From positions 2,046,001 through 2,110,000 of the forward strand of contig NZ_CP021323.1 of assembly GCF_002155145.1 (NCBI RefSeq): 64,000 nt of DNA, given 5' to 3'. Positions 9,355 to 18,499 of this stretch are shown one piece after another. A program made the position numbers and the translations under genes. This stretch comes from Kushneria konosiri. GTDB lineage: Bacteria; Pseudomonadota; Gammaproteobacteria; Pseudomonadales; Halomonadaceae. Each line of letters starts with the position of its first letter. Position 1 is the stretch's first letter. Below the pieces are notes generated by a model, which was not told the DNA's origin, ran no database searches, and was given only the letters and a program-made list of their open reading frames with translations.

Positions 9355-10842
9355 ATGCCTGCAAGGTTTACTGTCGTAGGTGCCTGTCGTCCGACTGGCT
9401 TACGTCTTTTGTCCTGCCTGCTGTTTACTTCCACGATGCTGATGATCGCCCCGGCTCTGACCATGCAGGCCCATGCCGAGGGTTTTCCCGCCACACAGGC
9501 GCTGGCGGAGAAAGGCTTTGTGGTCGGCGCCCAGGCGCGCCTGCTGGACAGCGGTGAGTCGCTGGGCAGCATCGCCCCCGATCAGCAGATGACGCCGGCC
9601 TCTGTCTCCAAGCTTTACACTGCGGCAGCGGCCCTCGCGCAGTGGGGGCCCCAAAAGCGCTTCACGACCGAACTTCGCAGCAGTGGTGCCATCGTGGATG
9701 GTGTCCTCAAGGGAGATCTGATCCTGGACGGTGGTGGTGATCCGGGCATGACCAGCGAGGATTACTGGCTGCTGATCCAGGGACTGGCACAGCGCGGTAT
9801 TCGTCGTGTCGATGGTCGGGTACTGGCCAGCCAGTGGCGCTTTGGGCCGGTGACCTGTGTCACCACGGATCGATGTGATGCCCGTACACGTACCCGGCAT
9901 GCCTTTGATGCTCAGCTCACTTCCACTGCAGTGGACTTTGCCACCTGGTGCATGCGGGTCATGCCGGGCGAGGCCGAAGGCGTGCCGGCGCGCGTGACCA
10001 GCTGTGCCGGCGCCACACCACTGACGCGTGTGGACAACCGCGTCACTACGGTGTCACAGGGCAGTACCGGCATCAGTGCCGAGCGTACGACAAGCGGTGG
10101 CGAAGACACGCTGGTGATCTCTGGGCAGATTCGCATGGACAGTGATCCCGCCAGCGTTTATCGCTCCAGTGCCGATCCGGTCGAGCAGACGCTGGTCACG
10201 GTGCAATCCATCATGCAGGACGCCGGTATTGCCGTGACCGGTGGCTTCTCGGCCACGTCCAGTCGGCCCGGCAGCGAGTCGCGCGTGCTCTCTGCCGTGG
10301 AGGGCAAGCCGCTGCAGGAACAACTGCTGCGCATGCTCAACTATTCCAACAATTTCATGGCCGATACGCTGGCGCTCGATCTGGTGAACGGCACGCCCAG
10401 CATGCAAAGTGCCGGGGCAGCGCTGGACGCCTTTGCTCGAGACATCCCCGGACACGGTCCGATCAATCTGCGCTCCGGCAGTGGGCTGACGCCTGAGAGC
10501 CATACCAGTGCGCGCGGCGTCACGGCATTGCTGGATCACATGTATCACCAGCCGGCGCTTTTTCCGGTATTCGTGGCGGGGATGCAGACGCCCGTTAACG
10601 GCCCCATGAATTTCACTCGTCGCGGCAGTGAACGTTTTCAGCAAAACGTCATGATCAAGACCGGTACCCTTAATGAGCCGGTGCCAGTGCGTGCCGTAGC
10701 CGGGTATTTTCGCACGCTGTCGGGACGGTGGGGGGCCTTCACTGTCATGGTCAACGGTCGGGCGCCCACCCCCTATATCAACTGGACGACCACTCTGGAA
10801 GCCGTGGCCAGTGATATTGATACCATGATCGCCAGTCATTGA
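9355..10842 (+). CDS. dacB: D-alanyl-D-alanine carboxypeptidase/endopeptidase (PBP4, peptidase S13)
   Basis: 495 residues with an N-terminal signal peptide (hydrophobic core about 18-36, cleavage likely after AHA at residue 41), so it acts in the periplasm. All three penicillin-binding motifs are present: SVSK (83-86), SNN near residue 335, and KTG near 442 (MIKTGTLNEP). The long insert between the first two motifs is typical of PBP4. The enzyme trims D-Ala and cuts cross-links in peptidoglycan. It stands alone between the SMR gene and dgkA. Confidence 0.94.
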   Translation: MPARFTVVGACRPTGLRLLSCLLFTSTMLMIAPALTMQAHAEGFPATQALAEKGFVVGAQARLLDSGESLGSIAPDQQMTPASVSKLYTAAAALAQWGPQKRFTTELRSSGAIVDGVLKGDLILDGGGDPGMTSEDYWLLIQGLAQRGIRRVDGRVLASQWRFGPVTCVTTDRCDARTRTRHAFDAQLTSTAVDFATWCMRVMPGEAEGVPARVTSCAGATPLTRVDNRVTTVSQGSTGISAERTTSGGEDTLVISGQIRMDSDPASVYRSSADPVEQTLVTVQSIMQDAGIAVTGGFSATSSRPGSESRVLSAVEGKPLQEQLLRMLNYSNNFMADTLALDLVNGTPSMQSAGAALDAFARDIPGHGPINLRSGSGLTPESHTSARGVTALLDHMYHQPALFPVFVAGMQTPVNGPMNFTRRGSERFQQNVMIKTGTLNEPVPVRAVAGYFRTLSGRWGAFTVMVNGRAPTPYINWTTTLEAVASDIDTMIASH

Positions 10843-10845
10843 ATC

Positions 10846-10879
10846 CTGATTCGGTCGGGCCGTCTGCCGGCCGAATCAG
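10846..10879 (+). terminator. Hairpin after dacB, possible terminator
   Basis: CTGATTCGG pairs with CCGAATCAG around a GC-rich inner stem, starting four bases after the dacB stop codon. No T-run follows, so it may stabilise the 3' end rather than terminate. Confidence 0.4.
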
Positions 10880-11040
10880 AACGGATGAAAGGGCCGCGTG
10901 AAGGGGGAGTGCCCATCTTTTGCCGGCATGACAGCACTGGCCGTGGCCCCCTGGCCCACTGCTTTGGTAGGATGCCTTCTTCCCCTTAAAGATGGCAGGT
11001 AGCCTGCGATACCTGTGATCCATGGACAGGAACCCATTGC

Positions 11041-11409
11041 ATGAAGCCCGCGCATACCGGTATCAAGCGGCTATTTCATTCCACTCGCTATTCCTGGAAA
11101 GGGCTTACGGCGGCCTGGCACAATGAGGCCGCCTTTCGTCAGGAGCTGATGTTGAGCATCCTGCTGCTGCCGGCCACTTTCTGGCTGGGGAACTCGCTGA
11201 TCGAATGGCTCCTGCTGATCGGTAGTGCCGTTCTGGTCATGGCCGTGGAGCTTCTCAATTCTGCGGTGGAAACCGTGGTGGATCGCATCGGCGTTGAACA
11301 CCATGAGCTTTCCGGGCGTGCCAAGGATCTTGGATCAGCGGCCGTCTTCCTTTGTGTCCTATTCGCCTTTCTGGTCTGGGGCAGTCTGCTGATCATGCGT
11401 CTGGCCTGA
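11041..11409 (+). CDS. dgkA: Diacylglycerol kinase
   Basis: 122 residues with three membrane helices and the DgkA signature E-L-L-N-S-A-V-E-T-V-V-D-R (about 70-82), including the catalytic and Mg-binding glutamates; EAAFRQE near residue 30 is also conserved. It phosphorylates diacylglycerol to phosphatidic acid in the inner membrane, recycling lipid released when membrane-derived glycans are made. It is followed 26 bases later by a strong terminator, so it is a single-gene unit or the end of one. Confidence 0.96.
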   Translation: MKPAHTGIKRLFHSTRYSWKGLTAAWHNEAAFRQELMLSILLLPATFWLGNSLIEWLLLIGSAVLVMAVELLNSAVETVVDRIGVEHHELSGRAKDLGSAAVFLCVLFAFLVWGSLLIMRLA

Positions 11410-11435
11410 AGTTTTATCCTGCATCCGTTTCTTTA

Positions 11436-11470
11436 ACGGCCCAAAGCGAATCGCTTCGGGCCGTTTTTTT
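11436..11470 (+). terminator. Rho-independent terminator after dgkA
   Basis: ACGGCCC pairs with GGGCCGT around an inner AAGCG/CGCTT stem, followed by seven T (11464-11470). Confidence 0.9.
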
Positions 11471-11571
11471 CAGGTCTGAAACCGGCCAGAACTCAAGGGG
11501 TATGCGCTCAGGTCATGCCCTCATGCCCATTTATCGATTGCAAGGCCGGCCTCAAAGGCTTTGGATGAAGA

Positions 11572-11639
11572 GGGTATTCCGGTGTGGCATGGGCACCATA
11601 TCGCTAGGGCGATGGTGCGGCAATATCCCCGGAATACCC
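11572..11639 (+). promoter_or_regulatory. Long structured leader upstream of the BCCT gene
   Basis: Perfect 11-base inverted repeats (GGGTATTCCGG at 11572-11582, CCGGAATACCC at 11629-11639) enclose a second hairpin, GCACCAT (11593-11599) with ATGGTGC (11612-11618), capped by CGC/GCG. Between the two stems is a symmetrical 10 by 10 internal loop. The element ends 44 bases before the transporter start. It could be a regulatory RNA fold or a large operator. I do not recognise it as a known riboswitch class. Confidence 0.45.
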
Positions 11640-11683
11640 GAGTCATGCAGGACAAATAACGATAAACGAAGGGTGAAATCGCA

Positions 11684-13303
11684 ATGACGCACTCCATTCG
11701 ACCATGGGTCTTCTGGCCCGTGTTTCTGGTGCTGCTGGGCGCCGTCATCACAAGCTTTATCAATATGGATGGCTTCGTCAGCATTGCCAGCTCGCTCAAC
11801 AGCTTTGTGCTTGTGCATTTTTCATGGCTGTTCAGTCTGGGCAGTCTCTATCTACTGGTGCTGGGCGCCATCATCTATGTGTCCCCGCTGGGGCGTATTC
11901 GCATTGGCGGAGAGAATGCCACGCCGCTGCTTTCCAGACTGCGCTGGTTTTCCATCACGCTTTGTACCACCCTGGCCGTCGGTATCCTTTTCTGGACCAC
12001 CTCGGAGCCGCTGTATCACTTTCATGGTCCCGCTCCCGGCCTCGGTATCGAGCCTGCCTCTCCCGACGCTGCTCGCTTTGCCATCTCCAGCATGTTCCTT
12101 CACTGGACCTTTACCCCCTACGCCATTTACGCCGTGCCCGCGCTGGTCTTTGCGCTGGTGTTTTACAACCGGCGTCAGCGTTTTTCGATTGCCAGCTTTT
12201 TCGAGCCCCTTTTTGGCCGCAGGCGCGTGCGCCGTGTGGGTGGGCTGATTGATGCGGTCGCACTTTATGCACTGGTCGCCGGCATGGCGTCATCACTGGG
12301 CACGGGAACGCTGACCATTACCGGTGGCCTTAACGGCTATGTCGGTGGAGAGACCAGCCCCTGGAAGCTGGGCATCGTCACGGCATTGATTGTGACTACC
12401 TTCGTGATCTCGGCCGCCACCGGATTACAGCGTGGTATTGCCAGACTCTCATCACTGAATGCCATTTTGATGCTGGTGGTAGGCATTTTCGTCCTTGTCT
12501 GTGGCCCCACGCTTTACATGCTGGGACTCGGTGTGGAGTCGATCGGTACCTATCTGGACAATTTTTTCTCGAAAAGCCTTTATACCGGTACAGCGGCCAA
12601 CGACACCTGGGCGCAGTCCTGGAGTATCTTCTACTGGGCGGTCTGGTTTGCCTGGGCGCCGGTCACCTCCCTGTTTCTGGGGCGCATCTCGCGCGGCTAC
12701 ACGGTGCGAGAGTTTCTCAATATCAATCTGATCTTTCCGGCCCTGTGCTCGATGATCTGGATCATTATCTTCTCGACCAGTGCCCTGCATCTGGACATGG
12801 CGGAAAACTCAAGGCTCTACGCTCTTCTTAATGACTCGGGGATCGAGCAGGTGCTCTACAGCTTCTTTGGTGAGCTGCAGCTGTCGAGCATCACCGTGCC
12901 GCTTTTGCTTTTCATTGCCTTCATCTCTTATGTGACCGCTGCCGATTCCAATACGGATGCCATTGGCAATCTATGTACCCGGGGATTGACCGCTGATTCT
13001 GACATGGGCAGCTCCCTGCCCATGAAGGTGGTCTGGGGCATGATCATCGGTACCGTGTCCTGGGTGATGACCAGTTTCGTTGGTATCGATGGCATCAAAA
13101 TGCTCTCCAATCTCGGCGGCCTGCCGGCCATGTTGATGATCCTGCTCGCCAGCGTCTCGATCTGGCGATGGATCGGTGATCCGTCACGCCTCAATGAGCC
13201 GCCCCTGTTTGAACGCGTCGTTCATCAGGTTTCGGAAAGTCTCGCCACCGACAGTGCCGCGACCGGCGCCTCATCGACAGACCAGCGACCCTCCACGACC
13301 TAA
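11684..13303 (+). CDS. BCCT family betaine/choline/carnitine-type transporter
   Basis: 539 residues with about twelve membrane helices. The BCCT signature region is recognisable around residue 315 as FYWAVWFAWAPVTSLFLGRI, followed by SRGYTVREF. The family imports quaternary-ammonium compounds such as glycine betaine, choline or carnitine, driven by Na+ or H+, for osmoprotection or catabolism. There is no long C-terminal osmosensory tail like that of BetP, which suits a catabolic or constitutive carrier. The CocE-type hydrolase gene starts 14 bases after the stop, so the two are probably one operon. The 60-base region before the start holds a conspicuous fold. Confidence 0.9.
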   Translation: MTHSIRPWVFWPVFLVLLGAVITSFINMDGFVSIASSLNSFVLVHFSWLFSLGSLYLLVLGAIIYVSPLGRIRIGGENATPLLSRLRWFSITLCTTLAVGILFWTTSEPLYHFHGPAPGLGIEPASPDAARFAISSMFLHWTFTPYAIYAVPALVFALVFYNRRQRFSIASFFEPLFGRRRVRRVGGLIDAVALYALVAGMASSLGTGTLTITGGLNGYVGGETSPWKLGIVTALIVTTFVISAATGLQRGIARLSSLNAILMLVVGIFVLVCGPTLYMLGLGVESIGTYLDNFFSKSLYTGTAANDTWAQSWSIFYWAVWFAWAPVTSLFLGRISRGYTVREFLNINLIFPALCSMIWIIIFSTSALHLDMAENSRLYALLNDSGIEQVLYSFFGELQLSSITVPLLLFIAFISYVTAADSNTDAIGNLCTRGLTADSDMGSSLPMKVVWGMIIGTVSWVMTSFVGIDGIKMLSNLGGLPAMLMILLASVSIWRWIGDPSRLNEPPLFERVVHQVSESLATDSAATGASSTDQRPSTT

Positions 13304-13317
13304 CGGGCAGTGAAATA

Positions 13318-15342
13318 ATGCAGATCAGAGAGAGCTTCCCCCATCGCGTGCGCGAGATTGAAAACGCCTGGATCACGCTTGCCGACGGCACGCGTCTGGC
13401 CGCACGCATCTGGCTGCCGGAAGAGGCCGAGCAGCATCCGGTACCGGCGATCCTTGAATATCTGCCGTATCGAAAGCGCGATGGAACCGCGGTGCGCGAT
13501 GAGCTGACGCACCCGTATCTTGCCGGGCATGGCTATGCCTGCGTGCGGGTCGACATGCGCGGCAACGGGGAATCCGACGGGCTGATGCACGATGAATATG
13601 CCCCACAGGAGCAGGCTGATGGCCTTGAGGTGATCGACTGGATCGCCGCGCAGCCCTGGTGCAATGGCAGCCTCGGCATGATGGGAATCTCATGGGGGGG
13701 CTTTAACAGCCTGCAGCTGGCCGCGCTGCGCCCCGAGCCGCTCAAGGCGATCATCACGCTGTGTTCCACGGATGATCGTTACGCCGATGATATCCACTAC
13801 AAGGGCGGCAACATGCTGCTGGAAAATCTTGGCTGGGCGGCCACCATGCTGAGCTTTTCCGCCGCGGTGCCGGACCCGCTGCTGGTCGGCGAGCGCTGGC
13901 GCGAGATGTGGCTCAACCGGCTTGAGAACATGCCCCTGCTGGCGGAAACCTGGCTTGCCCATCAGCATCGCGATGAGTACTGGCGTCACGGCTCGGTGTG
14001 CGAAAGCTACGGTGATATCAAGGCCGCCGTCTATGCCATCAGCGGCTGGGGGGATGCCTACATGAATTCGATCCCGCGCATGATGGAACACCTCCAGTGC
14101 CCCAAAAAGGCCCTGGTGGGCCCCTGGATTCACAAGTATCCGCACTTTGCGATTCCTGACCCGGCGATCGGCTTTCTACAGGAAGCCCTTCGCTGGTGGG
14201 ATTACTGGCTCAAGGACATTGACACCGGCATCATGAATGAACCCGAGTGCACCTTCTATCTGCAGGATGGTCTGAAGCCGGCACCGAAATATGACAAACG
14301 TCCGGGACAGTGGGTGCGCACCCACGGTTGGCCTGCCCCCGCGTCCGAGATCGAGACGACCACGCTGGTGCTGAGCGATCACGGTTTGACAGCAGACGGG
14401 GCGCTGAGTGAGCCTTGCCGGATAACGTCACCGCTGACGACCGGGTCGCTGCAGGGGGAGTATATCGGGCTCTGGTACGGTGCTGACTTCCCGCCGGATC
14501 AGCGCCGCGACGACGGCCTGGCGCTGACCTTTGATTCCACGCCCTGGCCGGAAGGCATCGATCTTTTGGGGCAGCCCGCCGTCGAGCTTGAACTGGCCAG
14601 CGACACCGACTGTGGCCAGCTCAACGTGCGTCTTTGCGATGTCTCGCCCGAAGGGGAGAGTGCGCTGGTGACCTATGGCACGCTCAATCTCAATCTGCGT
14701 AATGATCCAGGCGTCATCGATCCTCTGACCCCGGGCAGGCCCCTGAGGGTGCGCCTTGCCATGGATCTGATTGGTTATCGGCTCCCGCCGGGACATCGTT
14801 TGCGTGTGGCGCTCTCGAGTGCCAGCTTCCCGCTGGTATGGTCACCGAAGAAACGATCGGATCTGACCGTGCTGGCCGGCAGGCCGACACTTTCGCTGCC
14901 ACTCTGCAGGACCGGGTACATCGATATGCCCTTTGAGCCGCCGGAGGCAGCCACGCCCTGCCGGCTCGAGACCCTGCGCGCCGGGGCGCCCAAACGCACC
15001 ATCAGCGAGGATGTCGGCAGCGGCGAGGTGAGCGTGATCGTTGAAGACGACATGGGCGACGTGCGCTTTCTCGATCATGGGCTGCGCGTCGATCAGCGCG
15101 CCCGTGAGGTGTATACCAGCCATCCCGAGGATGCCACGAAAACCCGGGCCGAGATTCACTGGACCTACAAGGCCGGTCGCGAAAAAGGAGATGGCGCGTT
15201 TTCGGTCAGGGTGGACAGCCACTATGAGCTTCGCTGTGACGAAGAGAATTTCTATCTGAGTGCGTCACAAAAAGCTCATGAGGGCGATCGGGTGGTCAGC
15301 GATAAACGCTGGGAGCGATGTCTGCCGCGTACGGCGATCTGA
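13318..15342 (+). CDS. CocE/NonD family hydrolase (X-Pro dipeptidyl-peptidase S15 fold)
   Basis: 674 residues. An alpha/beta-hydrolase core fills about 20-300, with nucleophile Ser125 in GISWGG, a likely acid in ISGWGDAYMN and histidine in GPWIHKYPH. A beta-sandwich domain typical of the S15 C-terminal region follows, plus about 120 extra residues. Relatives cleave esters or amides (cocaine esterase, acyl-peptide ester hydrolases). No signal peptide is seen, so it is cytoplasmic. It lies 14 bases after the BCCT gene, which suggests its substrate enters by that carrier, for example an ester of a quaternary amine. That link is inference. Confidence 0.88.
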   Translation: MQIRESFPHRVREIENAWITLADGTRLAARIWLPEEAEQHPVPAILEYLPYRKRDGTAVRDELTHPYLAGHGYACVRVDMRGNGESDGLMHDEYAPQEQADGLEVIDWIAAQPWCNGSLGMMGISWGGFNSLQLAALRPEPLKAIITLCSTDDRYADDIHYKGGNMLLENLGWAATMLSFSAAVPDPLLVGERWREMWLNRLENMPLLAETWLAHQHRDEYWRHGSVCESYGDIKAAVYAISGWGDAYMNSIPRMMEHLQCPKKALVGPWIHKYPHFAIPDPAIGFLQEALRWWDYWLKDIDTGIMNEPECTFYLQDGLKPAPKYDKRPGQWVRTHGWPAPASEIETTTLVLSDHGLTADGALSEPCRITSPLTTGSLQGEYIGLWYGADFPPDQRRDDGLALTFDSTPWPEGIDLLGQPAVELELASDTDCGQLNVRLCDVSPEGESALVTYGTLNLNLRNDPGVIDPLTPGRPLRVRLAMDLIGYRLPPGHRLRVALSSASFPLVWSPKKRSDLTVLAGRPTLSLPLCRTGYIDMPFEPPEAATPCRLETLRAGAPKRTISEDVGSGEVSVIVEDDMGDVRFLDHGLRVDQRAREVYTSHPEDATKTRAEIHWTYKAGREKGDGAFSVRVDSHYELRCDEENFYLSASQKAHEGDRVVSDKRWERCLPRTAI

Positions 15343-15408
15343 GTCGGCCCTCAGCCTGATCCGGCCGGCATGCTATGCTGGCCCTTTCCGCTGTCACGAG
15401 CGCTTTTC

Positions 15409-16347
15409 ATGTCTTCTCGCCATGCGTTGCCGCCCCTGAACTGCCTGCGTGCCTTTGAGGCGGCGGCCCGCCTTGCCAGCATTACCCGGGCAAGCCATGA
15501 GCTTGCCCTGACCCAGAGCGCGGTCAGCCGCCAGATTCAGCGACTGGAGAGCGACCTGGGCCAGCCTCTTTTTGAGCGCCAGCTGACCGGGCTCGCCCTG
15601 ACTGACGCCGGTGAGCGTTATTATCACGTGGTCCAGCGCGTGCTTAGAGAGCTGGGCGAGGCCAGCGCCGAGATTCGCCGCCGCCCGGCTGAACAGAGCC
15701 TGACCATTGCCTCATCGCCCACCATTGCTTCCTTCTGGCTGTCACGTCAGCTGAGCGGCTTTCAGGCGCGCTATCCGGAGATCAGCATTCGCATGCTGAT
15801 CATCGAAGACCCCAACCGGCTGGAACCCGGCGAGTGTGATCTGGGTGTCTATTATCATCTGCAGGGAGAAGTGGACCCTGTCGGCATGACTGCAGAGACG
15901 ATCTTTGATCATGAAGAAGTCGCCGTGCTGTGTTCACCCACCTATCTGACTCGTGAAGGCCGACCGAAAGACGTCATCGACCTGCTTGAACATCATGCTC
16001 TGATGGTGGTCGAGGATCACTATCATGACTGGCTGACCTGGCAGTGCTGGTGCGAAACGCTGGGGGCGGTATGGCATACGCCGATGCGCACGCTGTCGGC
16101 CAACAGTTATCAGCTTTTAATGAATGCCACGCTTGCCGGTCAGGGGGTTACGCTGGGCTGGACGCGTCTGCTGGCACACGAGCTTGAGCAGGGGCTTCTG
16201 GTCGAGGCGCTCGATATCCGCATCGAAAGCCGTGGACGGTTATCACTGCTGACGCCGGGACAACATCCGGGCTCATACGCTGCCAGAGCATTCAGACAGT
16301 GGCTGATGTCAGAAGGTACTGATGCTGGTGGCCTCTCTCTTACCTGA
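15409..16347 (+). CDS. LysR family transcriptional regulator (GcvA-like)
   Basis: 312 residues from the ATG at 15409, where MSSRHALPPLNCLRAFEAAAR is the usual GcvA-type beginning; an upstream in-frame ATG at 15370 is less likely. The winged helix-turn-helix is at about 6-65 (LTQSAVSRQIQRLESDLG), followed by the LysR substrate-binding domain. It lies 66 bases after the hydrolase on the same strand, unlike the usual divergent layout, and probably regulates the transporter-hydrolase unit. The effector is unknown. Confidence 0.92.
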   Translation: MSSRHALPPLNCLRAFEAAARLASITRASHELALTQSAVSRQIQRLESDLGQPLFERQLTGLALTDAGERYYHVVQRVLRELGEASAEIRRRPAEQSLTIASSPTIASFWLSRQLSGFQARYPEISIRMLIIEDPNRLEPGECDLGVYYHLQGEVDPVGMTAETIFDHEEVAVLCSPTYLTREGRPKDVIDLLEHHALMVVEDHYHDWLTWQCWCETLGAVWHTPMRTLSANSYQLLMNATLAGQGVTLGWTRLLAHELEQGLLVEALDIRIESRGRLSLLTPGQHPGSYAARAFRQWLMSEGTDAGGLSLT

Positions 16348-16431
16348 CAGCGCAGCGCTCGATATGGCCCCCGATTGCGAAACGTGCGGCCCGCTGGAAG
16401 ACGCTTTTTGTCAACCGTGACTGTCTATTCC

Positions 16432-16902
16432 CTATTCCTGCTGGCGGGAGGTACTGGCCTGCGGATCGATCAGCGATGCCAGTGCCGGCATGACCTGCAA
16501 CTCAATGGCCGGCTCGATCATGTCTTCAGGGGGGCGGGTGATCAGCGGCGCCCATGCCGGGCGCCAGTCGGTATCGCGCTGCAGCCGGGCCTTCCCAAGG
16601 CGCGCCACATAAACTTCCAGCATATCAAGCTGGCCGTTGTCGTCAGGCGCGGCAAACCGACCCAGCCATGCGCGCTCTGTCACCGGCTGATCTTCGGCCA
16701 GCAGTGCGGCCTGAAGGGCTGTTGCGGCCTGCATCAGCGTGTCATCGTCAGCGTCCATGGCCACGCTGGTCGTGGGTAGACGATAGTGTGCCCGGGGTGG
16801 CTGATGGATCAGCAGAACCTCGTCACGATCGCTGAGCAGGGCGAGCGCCACAAGGCGCTCGGGGGCACGTCTGGTGGTCCTGGGTGCGTCAGCGTCTGTC
16901 AT
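16432..16902 (-). CDS. Nudix-like protein lacking the Nudix box
   Basis: 156 residues from the ATG at 16902, one base after the stop codon of the Nudix gene upstream, so the two are translationally coupled. The layout resembles a Nudix fold: a first strand VALALLSDRDEVLLIHQPP, a loop LPTTSVAMDADDD where LPGGK...E is expected, then a helix. The glycines, the RExxEE core and the other metal ligands are absent, so hydrolysis is unlikely. It may be a diverged partner subunit of the active neighbour. I do not know a function for it. Confidence 0.6.
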   Translation of the reverse strand: MTDADAPRTTRRAPERLVALALLSDRDEVLLIHQPPRAHYRLPTTSVAMDADDDTLMQAATALQAALLAEDQPVTERAWLGRFAAPDDNGQLDMLEVYVARLGKARLQRDTDWRPAWAPLITRPPEDMIEPAIELQVMPALASLIDPQASTSRQQE

Positions 16903-16903
16903 G

Positions 16904-17305
16904 TCAGTCAAACCTCTGGCGCAGCGCCGGTAGCACTTCATCACTGAGCAGGGGCGCCAGCGTCAGTGACTCGTCATCGAGGGCCATCCAGCGTATCTCC
17001 TCGATTTCACCATGGGCCTGTGGGGTGCCTTCCATGTCCTCGATGATGAAGACATCTGCATCGATATGGGTATCGGGCTCGTTGGCCGCCCGAGTGCGAA
17101 AGCGCCCCAGCATGGCCAGTTCGTCTTCTCCGATCGAGGTGCCAAGTTCCTCCTGGCATTCGCGAGCGAGGGTCACCAGAGGCGTCTCGCCATGCTCCGG
17201 CTTGCCGCCGGGCAGCATGAAGTGCGAGGTATCGCGCTTTCGGACAACCAGTAACCGTTGGTCCTGGTCGAGCAGACAGCCGGCAACAATGTGAATGATG
17301 GGCAT
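16904..17305 (-). CDS. Nudix hydrolase
   Basis: 133 residues, single domain. The Nudix box is complete: GGKPEHGE, then seven residues, then RECQEELG, about 33-56, giving the Mg-binding glutamates. Such enzymes hydrolyse nucleoside diphosphates linked to another group; small ones like this often clean up oxidised or non-canonical nucleotides, but the substrate cannot be named. GGAG lies nine bases before the ATG. The Nudix-like gene follows directly. Confidence 0.9.
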   Translation of the reverse strand: MPIIHIVAGCLLDQDQRLLVVRKRDTSHFMLPGGKPEHGETPLVTLARECQEELGTSIGEDELAMLGRFRTRAANEPDTHIDADVFIIEDMEGTPQAHGEIEEIRWMALDDESLTLAPLLSDEVLPALRQRFD

Positions 17306-17369
17306 TGAAGGAGGCTCCGAATGGGGTAGGTGTGAATCAAGACAGTGCCATCATCGGGCAGTCAGGACA

Positions 17370-18449
17370 CTAGTGTGGACAAGGTGACGGTTCGCGGGCA
17401 AAGCGGGCGATAAAGCGTGCCATGGATGGCCCGATAAGCACCACGGTGAACAGGCGCAGGGCCTGCAGGGCCGCGACAATGGCCACATCGGCGTGGGTGT
17501 CGAGTGCGATAATGGTCATCGAGTCCAGCCCGCCAGGGCTTGTGGCCAGATACAGCGTCAGAAAGTCGCTGTGCATCATGGGTACCAGCATCAGCGCAGA
17601 AAGCGCGCAGAAGCCGATCAGCATGAGGGAGGCCAGCAGCATCCACTTGAAGGCATGCATGACGCTGCGTACGGTCTGGCGATCAAAGCGTAGCCCCACA
17701 TAGATGCCAATGCAGGCGTAGGCGGCTTCCAGAAGCGGTAGCGGCAGTTGAATATCGATGAGGCCGGAAACCTGCACGACGGTGCCCAAAAGCATCGGGC
17801 CCAGCAGGGCGCCGGCCGGCAGCAGCCGGTCACAGATGCTGATGCCCAGCGCGATCAGCGCAAGCGAGACCCCCAGCGACAGCAGTCCGTGAACGTTCCA
17901 TTCCATGCCGTGAGAAGTGGTATGGTCGCTCTCCGAGACGCCCAGGAAATGGCTAACCAGCGCGCCGGCCATGATCACGCAGATGACGCGTACATACTGC
18001 ATGGTGGCCACAATCCGCGGATCGGCGTTGGCCTGCTCCGACATGGCGACCATCGCGGCGGCAGCGCCAGGTGTGGTGCCCCAGGCCGCCGTCGTGCCGG
18101 GCAGCCCGCCGTAGCGCACCAGCAGGATGCCGACCACGGTGCTCAGCACCAGCGTCACCACGGTGGCCAGCATCATGGCCGGCCAGCTCTCGGCGATGGT
18201 GGAAAGCACGGTCAGCGTCATGGCCTGAGCGATCAGAAGCCCGATAACGCCCTGGCCCGACTTGAACAGGATCCGCGGCAGCTTCAATCCACCAATCATG
18301 ACGCCAAACACCACGGAAACCGCCATCGGACCAATCAGGGCCCCGGCCGGCATCTGCAGCCACTGAAGCAGAAAGCTTGCCAGCGCACAGGCGCCCAACA
18401 GCAGAATCCATCGGAAAAGGGGCGAGGTGGGCAGGCGATCGGCAAGCAA
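17370..18449 (-). CDS. AbrB family (PF05145-like) membrane protein
   Basis: 359 residues with about ten helices arranged as two similar halves, each with a G-x-L-I/L-G-P-M motif (GALIGPM near 36, GALLGPM near 217) and a T-P-G-A/S-P-G-G stretch (TTPGAAAAM, ATSPGGLDSM). This is the pattern of the AbrB/AmoA membrane family, which is unrelated to the DNA-binding AbrB. Function is poorly known; transport or regulation has been suggested. The start is TTG with GGAG ten bases upstream. It follows the amidohydrolase by 50 bases, so they likely form an operon. Confidence 0.82.
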   Translation of the reverse strand: MLADRLPTSPLFRWILLLGACALASFLLQWLQMPAGALIGPMAVSVVFGVMIGGLKLPRILFKSGQGVIGLLIAQAMTLTVLSTIAESWPAMMLATVVTLVLSTVVGILLVRYGGLPGTTAAWGTTPGAAAAMVAMSEQANADPRIVATMQYVRVICVIMAGALVSHFLGVSESDHTTSHGMEWNVHGLLSLGVSLALIALGISICDRLLPAGALLGPMLLGTVVQVSGLIDIQLPLPLLEAAYACIGIYVGLRFDRQTVRSVMHAFKWMLLASLMLIGFCALSALMLVPMMHSDFLTLYLATSPGGLDSMTIIALDTHADVAIVAALQALRLFTVVLIGPSMARFIARFAREPSPCPH

Positions 18450-18499
18450 GTTGGTCAGACTCCGGCAGCATGCGGGTTGAAAGGCATGATCATATGATA

